Source: an uncultured Bacteroides sp.
GTDB lineage: Bacteria; Bacteroidota; Bacteroidia; Bacteroidales; Bacteroidaceae
Assembly: GCF_910586915.1 (NCBI RefSeq)
Contig: NZ_CAJULN010000065.1
Span: 1-11,170, forward strand
Direction: 5' to 3'
Length of the DNA stretch: 11,170 nt
Shown: in pieces, positions 5,755-11,170 of the stretch
Layout of the letters: each line of letters opens with the position of its first letter
How positions within the stretch are numbered: position 1 is the first letter of the stretch
Program-made: the position numbers and the translations under genes
Notes under the pieces: generated by a model
What the model saw: the letters and a program-made list of their open reading frames with translations, nothing else
Database searches by the model: none
What the model was told of the DNA's origin: nothing

Positions 5755-8700
5755 TTATTTTTTCTTGTCAGACAGTTCCTTCAGCAGATGGTCTACTGCT
5801 GCTTTCAACTGGGCGTCTTCGCCTTTCAGGCTCGCTTCCGGTTCGTTGTAGACAAGGATGTCCGGCTGCAAAGTTCGATTTTCGAGGTAATTGCCTTCCA
5901 TATCCATACAGCCTACTTGCGGGATACCGAATACGATAGACGGGTCTATCTGGCGTTCCCACCATACGGCGGTCATGGTTCCGGCAACGGGGGCACCTAC
6001 CAATTTTCCGATACCTAAGGTTTTGTAGACGTGGGGCGTGCCGTGGGCGTTGCTGTAATTATCTTCACAAGTCAGCATACACGAAGGTTTCAGCCATTTG
6101 TTGAACGGGTCGCTGCCGATGTATTGTCCGCGCGGAACGAAGCGCTGGTATTCTTTGCCGTTGAGCAGTGTCACCACGTCGTCATGCAACCATCCGCCGC
6201 CGTTGTGACGGGTGTCTACGATGACTGCTTCTTTGTTGCGGTAGCGTCCTAACAGTTCGGAATACATCTGGCGGAAGCTGGGGCTGTCCATTCCTTTGAT
6301 ATGTACGTAGGCAATGCGGCCGCCGGAAAGTTCTTCTACCTTGCGGGCACAACGTTTCACCCAGCGTTTGTAGAGCAGCTCGTTTTGGGCTCCGTAGCTG
6401 ATGGCTTTTACGGTCTCTTCAAACCGTTTCTTGGTAGCCGGGTCGTACACGGTAAGGATGACTTTGCGTCCTACTTTGCCTTCGAACAACGGGAAATAAT
6501 CTGCGTTGGCTTCAATAGCTTGTCCGTCTACTTTTTCGATGATGCATCCTGCTTTGACGTCTGTCTTTTTCTGAGCTAAGGGGCTTTGTGCCATTATCTC
6601 TTTGATTTTCAGTCCGGCACCGTCGTAAGACTCGTCATAGAATACGCCTAAGGTAGCTGTAGGCATGGCATATCCTCCTCCGCCGTAGCGTGCTCCGGTG
6701 TGCGAAGCGTTCAGTTCGCCGAGCAGTTCGCTCAGCATTTCGGCAAAGTCGTAATTGTTGTTGATGTGGGGTAGGAAGCGTTGGTAGGCCTCTTTGTATC
6801 CTTTCCAGTCGGTACCTTGCAGGTTGGCAACGTAGAATTTATCGTTCACCTGCTGGCAGACGTGGTCGAAGATGTAGGCGCGTTCGTCGTAAGGACGGTG
6901 GTCGAAAAAGGCTTCGAAGTGAATCGGCGTGATTCTGTTGCCGGCAATTTCGATTTTTTTCAGTTGTCCGCCTGTGCACATAAAGATGTTTTTCCCCTCT
7001 TTGTCGGGTATCAGTGCACCGCCGCCAACACCTTTGAGCAAGATGCGGGTGGTGTTCTCTTTCAATTTATGCTCCCACAAATCGTAGCCGCCTTCAAAGG
7101 CTGCCAGGTAATAAAGGGCGTCGCCCTTCGGGGTGAGGACGGCATCGCCTAAGCGGGAAGAGTTGACGGTGAGACGTACGATGCGGTCGAAACGGTTTTC
7201 GAGGTCGAAAGTAAGTGTTTTTGCGGCTTCTTCTTTTTCTTTTTTGTCCGTGTCGTCTTTCTTGCCGTCTTTCTTGTCCTTCTTCTTGTCGGCTTTTTCT
7301 TTTTCAGCCTTTTCCTTTTTCTCTTTCTCCGCTTTTTCTGCTTTCTCCGCCTCTTCGAGTAAAGCGAGGTCTTCTTTGTTCATCAGGAAACGGTTGTAGG
7401 CTTCTGCGTCGAAGAACATGATGTAAGTATCGCTTTCGCTTCCCCAGCTACCGTGGCTGCGGTAGCCGGCACGGTCGCTGTTCCATATCATGGCTTTTCC
7501 GCCGAGCACCCATTTGGCGTTGCTGTCGCCGTATCCGCTTTCGGTGAGGTTCACCATTTCACCTTTTCCGTCGGCTTTCAGCAGTACGACATCTTTGTTG
7601 TTCCAGCCGCCTACGCCGATGAAGTCTGAAAGAATCCACTTGCTGTCGGGGCTCCATTGGAACCACTGGTCGCCGTCTGCATAGGAGTATTGGTATTGGC
7701 TTTCCATGACGGTGCGCACTGCTTTGCTTTTCAGGTTGATGATGCGGATGGCAGTACGGTTTTCGAGGAAGGCGATTTCTTTGCCGTCGGGGCTGAACTG
7801 CGGTTGGAAGGAAGCGACGTTGGATTTTGTAAGACGCTCTTCCTTCAACTCGGTGGCATAGGTGAACTGCTTTTCCTCCTCACGCACGATGGTCGAGGTG
7901 TACAACTGCCACAATCCGTTACGTTCGGATGCATACACCAATGTTCGTCCGTCAGGCGAGAAGCTGAGGTTGCGTTCTTGGTCGGGAGTGTTGGTGATTT
8001 GTTTGGTTGTCTTGTAATCGATGGAGGTGACATATACATCGCCGTGCATGATGAAGGCAATCTCTTTTCCTTTGGGAGAGACAGCGATGTCGGTAGCGCC
8101 GTTCGTTCTGATTTGGCGGATGATGTCTTTATCGTTTCTGTCAGACAGGATGGCGATGTTCACCTTCTGCGGCTTTTTGCCCGGGGCGAGTGTGTAGATT
8201 TCGCCGTTGTAGCCGTAGCAAAGTTTACCGTCGGTGGCTATGCTTAAAAAGCGTACCGGATGTTTGGTATGGAAAGTCACCTGCTTGGCGGCAGTAGCTC
8301 CGGGAGTACGTTGGAATACGTTGAAAGAACCTTTTTCTTCGCTCAAGTAGTAGAAGGATTTTCCGTCGGGAGCCCATACCGGTTCGCGGTCCTCACCACC
8401 GAAATTCGTTTGTTTTTGATAAGCCGGTGTCTTTCCGGGAGCGTACATCCAAATGTCGCGGGCGATAGGGGAGACCTGGTGCTTGCGCCAGTAATCTTCA
8501 TATCCCTTCTTGTCTTGATAGAGCATATGTCCCTCTTTATTGATGGAGATGCATTCCATCGGCATGGACGAGAACATGACGGGACGTCCGCCTGTCACGG
8601 GTACTTCGTAAACCTGTTGGAACTGTCCGGAAGGAAATCCTGCATCTTCGGCGGCAGGAGTGATGTTGGCAGTAAACAGGATGTGCTTGCTGTCTTTGTA

Positions 8701-9042
8701 GGCAATGGGCTTTTCGTTGCCCGAGTGGGTGGTCAGCCGTTGCGGAACGCCGCCGTCTTTGGATACGGTGAAAACATCCAGGCTTCCCATACGGTCGGAT
8801 GCAAAGGCGATTTGCTTGCTGTCGGGGCTCCATACGGGGTTGGTGTCGAAGGCGGGATTGGTCGTGATTTGTGTTGCCCGCCCGCCTGTGACCGGCACCG
8901 TGTAGATGTCTCCTTTGTAGGTGAAGGCAATGGTAGTCCCGTCCGGCGAGAGAACGCAGTTACGCATCCATAGCGGAGCTTCTTGTGCCGCGATTGCCCC
9001 TGCAAAGCATAAGGCAAAAGCATTGAGTAGTAGTTTTTTCAT
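5755..9042 (-). CDS. Periplasmic tricorn-like S41 protease with beta-propeller domains
   Basis: A 1095-residue exported peptidase related to archaeal tricorn protease; it probably degrades peptides or proteins in the periplasm. A signal peptide covers residues 1-19 (cleavage likely after A19, before QE), with no lipobox. TolB/WD40-like propeller blades follow, with SPDG-type motifs near 32-35, 72-75, 224-227, 322-325, 362-365, 417-420 and 464-467. A Lys/Glu-rich low-complexity segment occupies about 562-607. A second region leads to the S780-H781 pair, which by motif matches the Ser-His of tricorn, then a PDZ-like domain (about 795-880) and the S41 core (about 885-1065). In the core DTRHNGGGW lies at 943-951, the probable nucleophile is S997 in NYSNAH, and the probable Glu is E1054 in YLENRTLQPD. 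Residue mapping is from memory of the family, not an alignment. It starts 58 bp after the YihY gene on the same strand, with no consensus promoter in the gap. Confidence 0.92.
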   Translation of the reverse strand: MKKLLLNAFALCFAGAIAAQEAPLWMRNCVLSPDGTTIAFTYKGDIYTVPVTGGRATQITTNPAFDTNPVWSPDSKQIAFASDRMGSLDVFTVSKDGGVPQRLTTHSGNEKPIAYKDSKHILFTANITPAAEDAGFPSGQFQQVYEVPVTGGRPVMFSSMPMECISINKEGHMLYQDKKGYEDYWRKHQVSPIARDIWMYAPGKTPAYQKQTNFGGEDREPVWAPDGKSFYYLSEEKGSFNVFQRTPGATAAKQVTFHTKHPVRFLSIATDGKLCYGYNGEIYTLAPGKKPQKVNIAILSDRNDKDIIRQIRTNGATDIAVSPKGKEIAFIMHGDVYVTSIDYKTTKQITNTPDQERNLSFSPDGRTLVYASERNGLWQLYTSTIVREEEKQFTYATELKEERLTKSNVASFQPQFSPDGKEIAFLENRTAIRIINLKSKAVRTVMESQYQYSYADGDQWFQWSPDSKWILSDFIGVGGWNNKDVVLLKADGKGEMVNLTESGYGDSNAKWVLGGKAMIWNSDRAGYRSHGSWGSESDTYIMFFDAEAYNRFLMNKEDLALLEEAEKAEKAEKEKKEKAEKEKADKKKDKKDGKKDDTDKKEKEEAAKTLTFDLENRFDRIVRLTVNSSRLGDAVLTPKGDALYYLAAFEGGYDLWEHKLKENTTRILLKGVGGGALIPDKEGKNIFMCTGGQLKKIEIAGNRITPIHFEAFFDHRPYDERAYIFDHVCQQVNDKFYVANLQGTDWKGYKEAYQRFLPHINNNYDFAEMLSELLGELNASHTGARYGGGGYAMPTATLGVFYDESYDGAGLKIKEIMAQSPLAQKKTDVKAGCIIEKVDGQAIEANADYFPLFEGKVGRKVILTVYDPATKKRFEETVKAISYGAQNELLYKRWVKRCARKVEELSGGRIAYVHIKGMDSPSFRQMYSELLGRYRNKEAVIVDTRHNGGGWLHDDVVTLLNGKEYQRFVPRGQYIGSDPFNKWLKPSCMLTCEDNYSNAHGTPHVYKTLGIGKLVGAPVAGTMTAVWWERQIDPSIVFGIPQVGCMDMEGNYLENRTLQPDILVYNEPEASLKGEDAQLKAAVDHLLKELSDKKK

Positions 9043-9100
9043 TTTTTTGTTGATATAATTGTGTTTAATTTCAATTCTTGCGTTTTAAGGCGATGCTTGT

Positions 9101-10420
9101 TTACAAATCTTTCAGTAATACGTTGCTTGCCTTTTTATAATATTCCTCCCTAGATTCGGTCAGCACTTTCCATTCGTCGCTGAACTCTTCGTCTTTGTCA
9201 ATCTTGAAGTTCTCCGAGCCGTAGGTATCCAGTCGGTCGAGCAGAATGGCTACATTCAGTTGATTGATATCCATTGACGGCTGATAGCCGATTTCTTCGC
9301 TTTTTGCATCCGTCACCACTTCGTGAATCAAATGTATCTCTTGCAGTTGATAAAGTACTTGATTGGTGAGCCGTATCGGTATCTGATGCTCTTCCGATAG
9401 TTTCAAGGCAGTGTAGGGCGATTGGTTCTTTTCAAATCTTTTGGCTATGAGAGACATGATAAGAAGAGAGATAAAGTCGCGGTAACGCCGGCTGATGTTC
9501 CGGGTGTCTTGGTCGAAGCTGAAACTTTGGATGTTCTGTCCCGCATAGGTCAGTTCGGCTCCAAACAGGCAGATGGTCCAGGAGGTTTGCAACCAAAGAA
9601 GGAATAGGGGTAGGGCGGCAAAACTACCGTAGATGGCATTGTATTTTGATACCCACAACTGGCTGTTGATGTAGAGATACTGAAAGGTCTGGTAAGCGGT
9701 TCCCGCCAAGATTCCTGCGATAAGCGCGTGCCTGATTTGTACTTTTGTGTTGGGCATGAAGATGTACAGCCCCGTGAACATCAGCCAGGTCAGGACGAAG
9801 GGAACAAGACGTATCAGGAATTTCATGATAGGGGCCAGCAGCACGAAGTCGTTCATCTGCTTGAGCATGGTGCTCATGAAAATGGAAAGACCGCCGGAGA
9901 TGACAATCAGAATCGGCATCAGCAGGAACATGGAGAAATAATCCGTAATCTTGCGGTACATGGAGCGCGCTTTCTTCACTTCCCAAATACGGTTGAAGGT
10001 GATTTCGATATTGCTCACCAGGTTAATCACCGTCCATAACAGCATTATCAGACCGATTCCGATGAACACCCCGCCTTTGGTTTGCGAAAGATAGGAATCG
10101 ACGAACGAGAGGATGGTTTCTGTTGTCTCCGTGTTTCCTCCGAATCCGTTGCGCAACTGATGTTCCACTAAATTGTCGAACCCGAATCCGCGTGCAACGG
10201 CAAACAGGATGGCGAGCATGGGAACGATGGCAAGCAGTGTGCTGTATGTCAGAGCTGAGGCCTTATTTGCCATCCGGTCTTTGGTGAACCGGTTGATACA
10301 GAGATAAATGGTTTTGATGATGTTGTAGAGCGAGAATTTTGTCCGTGTCACTTCGCCTTCCGTAATGCGCCAGATGTCATACGTAAGGAACCTCCATATA
10401 TCCGTGATTTTTTTCTTCAT
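9101..10420 (-). CDS. YihY/BrkB-family inner-membrane protein with C-terminal cytosolic domain
   Basis: A 439-residue polytopic membrane protein of the YihY/virulence factor BrkB family. Relatives were once misannotated as ribonuclease BN, and the actual transport or envelope function is not settled. About six membrane segments are visible (roughly 60-78, 117-138, 160-183, 198-223, 230-250, 264-292). Family signatures are MANKASALTYSTLLAIVPML at 50-69 and YGSFAALPLFLLWL at 264-277, followed by FGAELTYAGQ at 286-295. Beyond the core, about 145 residues (295-439) form a soluble tail. Its segment 334-369 has the pattern of a winged-helix unit, and a charged region ends the protein. The ATG lies only 21 bp after the expected 3' end of rnpB, leaving no room for a separate promoter outside rnpB. 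Confidence 0.88.
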   Translation of the reverse strand: MKKKITDIWRFLTYDIWRITEGEVTRTKFSLYNIIKTIYLCINRFTKDRMANKASALTYSTLLAIVPMLAILFAVARGFGFDNLVEHQLRNGFGGNTETTETILSFVDSYLSQTKGGVFIGIGLIMLLWTVINLVSNIEITFNRIWEVKKARSMYRKITDYFSMFLLMPILIVISGGLSIFMSTMLKQMNDFVLLAPIMKFLIRLVPFVLTWLMFTGLYIFMPNTKVQIRHALIAGILAGTAYQTFQYLYINSQLWVSKYNAIYGSFAALPLFLLWLQTSWTICLFGAELTYAGQNIQSFSFDQDTRNISRRYRDFISLLIMSLIAKRFEKNQSPYTALKLSEEHQIPIRLTNQVLYQLQEIHLIHEVVTDAKSEEIGYQPSMDINQLNVAILLDRLDTYGSENFKIDKDEEFSDEWKVLTESREEYYKKASNVLLKDL

Positions 10421-10441
10421 GGCTCCGAGTTTTTAAAAGAA

Positions 10442-10808
10442 AAAGCAGTCAGCCTGTAAGCCGAGTTCTGTACCCTATATAAATAAGGTGTCTGTCATTT
10501 ATCTGAGTGGCGTGTCACCACGACACTTTAGCGGTCTACCCTCCGACATGGAGCGAGCAACTCTCATAACGCCGGTTTACATGACCTTACAACTCCTAAG
10601 ACGCACAGCCCGATATGTCACCATACGGCTGGTAGGCTCTTACCCCACCTTCTCACCCTTACCTCTCCCCGAAAGGAGGGGCGGTTGTTTTCTTCTACGT
10701 TACTCTACCCTCGCGGACAGCTTTCTGTTAGGAAGTAGGATGCTCTGTGTTGCCCGGACTTTCCTCCTGCACAAATTATGCACGCGACAGACCGGCCAAC
10801 TGCTTTAG
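10442..10808 (-). ncRNA. rnpB: RNase P RNA, bacterial type A
   Basis: Catalytic RNA that removes 5' leaders from pre-tRNA. On the minus strand the conserved 5' block GAGGAAAGTCCGGGC lies at 10766-10752 and the 3' block GGGTACAGAACTCGGCTTAC (10475-10456) precedes the 3' end; together these form helix P4. The internal GGTAAGAGCCTACCAGC segment is the conserved J11/12 region. The ends are set by helix P1: 13 nt from 10806 (AAAGCAGTTGGCC) pair with 13 nt ending at 10442 (GGCTGACTGCTTT) with two G-U pairs. The length of about 367 nt is normal. Transcription from the promoter at 10813-10845 would start at about 10805-10808. A T-rich stretch after P1 (TTTCTTTT) may help end or process the transcript before the YihY start. 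Confidence 0.95.
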
Positions 10809-10812
10809 GCTG

Positions 10813-10845
10813 CAAAAGTACGTCATTTATTTTGTTTTATCTAAA
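10813..10845 (-). promoter_or_regulatory. Promoter of rnpB
   Basis: On the minus strand the -7 box TACTTTTG is at 10820-10813, and TTTA (three of four matches to TTTG) at 10845-10842, spaced exactly 21 bp apart. The start is predicted 5-8 nt past the -7 box, coinciding with the P1 helix start. Confidence 0.75.
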
Positions 10846-10872
10846 GAATAGACCATAAATAGAAATAATTTC

Positions 10873-10880
10873 TACCTTTG
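10873..10880 (+). promoter_or_regulatory. -7 box of the promoter for the SH3b protein gene
   Basis: Perfect TAnnTTTG element (TACCTTTG). No good -33 box exists at 19-21 bp (ATAG at 10848-10851). The start near 10886 would give a short leader of about 16 nt. The region is back-to-back with the rnpB promoter. Confidence 0.6.
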
Positions 10881-10901
10881 CCGGTAAGAAAATAGGATTT
10901 T

Positions 10902-11170
10902 ATGAAGAAAAACGCTCTCTTTTTATGTTGTATCTGGGCAATTTCCGCCCTAAGTATGAAAGCGCAGGAAATACCTCCTCTGTCGGCCGATTCGACCTAC
11001 GGGGTTGTGCAGGTTTCGGTTTGTAATGTGCGTGAAGAAGGTAAATTCACTTCCGGAATGAGTACGCAGGCTTTGTTGGGAATGCCTGTCAAAGTGCGTC
11101 AGTATACCGGTTGGTACGAAATTCAGACGCCCGACGATTACACCGGATGGGTGCACCGTATGGTCATCAC
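10902..11170 (+). CDS. Secreted SH3b-domain protein, probable NlpC/P60 peptidase (5' part)
   Basis: Partial gene running off the right edge; 89 full codons are visible from the ATG at 10902. The N-terminus is a signal peptide (MKK, hydrophobic core 5-18, probable cleavage after A21 in MKAQE) with no lipobox. Residues about 33-89 form a bacterial SH3-like domain with the order VSVCNVR, GMSTQALLGMPVKV, GWYEIQTP and DDYTGWVHRM. This pattern is characteristic of the SH3b domain at the front of YkfC-like NlpC/P60 peptidases that cleave peptide stems of peptidoglycan fragments. The catalytic Cys-His domain would lie outside the window, so the enzymatic call is an inference. It has its own promoter, divergent from rnpB. 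Confidence 0.75.
   Translation, partial: MKKNALFLCCIWAISALSMKAQEIPPLSADSTYGVVQVSVCNVREEGKFTSGMSTQALLGMPVKVRQYTGWYEIQTPDDYTGWVHRMVI

Noticed and set aside
7205..7400. Polypyrimidine tract on the plus strand resembling a regulatory or repeat element
   Set aside because: It is simply the complement of Lys/Glu codons in the protease gene.
10488..10808. 106-codon plus-strand open frame starting MSVIYLSGVSPRHFSG
   Set aside because: It is the exact complement of RNase P RNA. Such frames are a known source of false hypothetical proteins.

Overview
The window looks like a chromosomal segment of a Bacteroides-type bacterium (Bacteroidales). Three things point there. Several intergenic regions carry the Bacteroidetes primary sigma-factor signature, a -7 box TAnnTTTG with or without a TTTG-like -33 box about 20-21 bp upstream, and not E. 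coli-type boxes. Start codons are preceded by A-rich leaders without strong Shine-Dalgarno sequences. The protein set also fits: a periplasmic tricorn-like S41 protease, a YihY/BrkB protein with a cytosolic C-terminal extension, and an SH3b protein. Species cannot be assigned from the sequence alone. No insertion sequence, phage gene, CRISPR array or tRNA was seen. This is mostly ordinary core chromosome.

Layout. The left block (28-4086) reads leftward: glnS (glutaminyl-tRNA synthetase) with its own promoter, then a cytoplasmic TPR protein, then a DedA-family membrane protein, ending in a clear intrinsic terminator at the window edge. A strong palindrome lies between glnS and the TPR gene, but its T-tract faces the wrong way for these genes. 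A 464-bp intergenic region (4023-4486) follows. It holds the glnS promoter (leftward), a self-contained promoter-terminator pair that could encode an ~87-nt small RNA or attenuated leader, and a separate promoter for ribE.

The middle block (4399-5729) reads rightward: ribE (riboflavin synthase) and an FMN-type nitroreductase, 1 bp apart and apparently one operon, ending at a strong hairpin terminator. The next block reads leftward toward it: rnpB (RNase P RNA), a YihY/BrkB membrane protein and a 1095-residue tricorn-like protease. No convincing promoter was seen for either of these two protein genes, so they may depend on read-through from rnpB. A divergent promoter next to the rnpB promoter drives a secreted SH3b protein, probably an NlpC/P60 peptidase, that runs off the right edge.

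Functionally the window mixes housekeeping (tRNA charging, tRNA 5' processing, flavin synthesis) with envelope functions (DedA, YihY, periplasmic protease, secreted SH3b protein). The ribE-nitroreductase pair is the only clear functional link: riboflavin made by the first is the precursor of the FMN expected in the second. The least explained element is the orphan promoter-terminator unit upstream of ribE. I did not find a convincing new multi-gene system.
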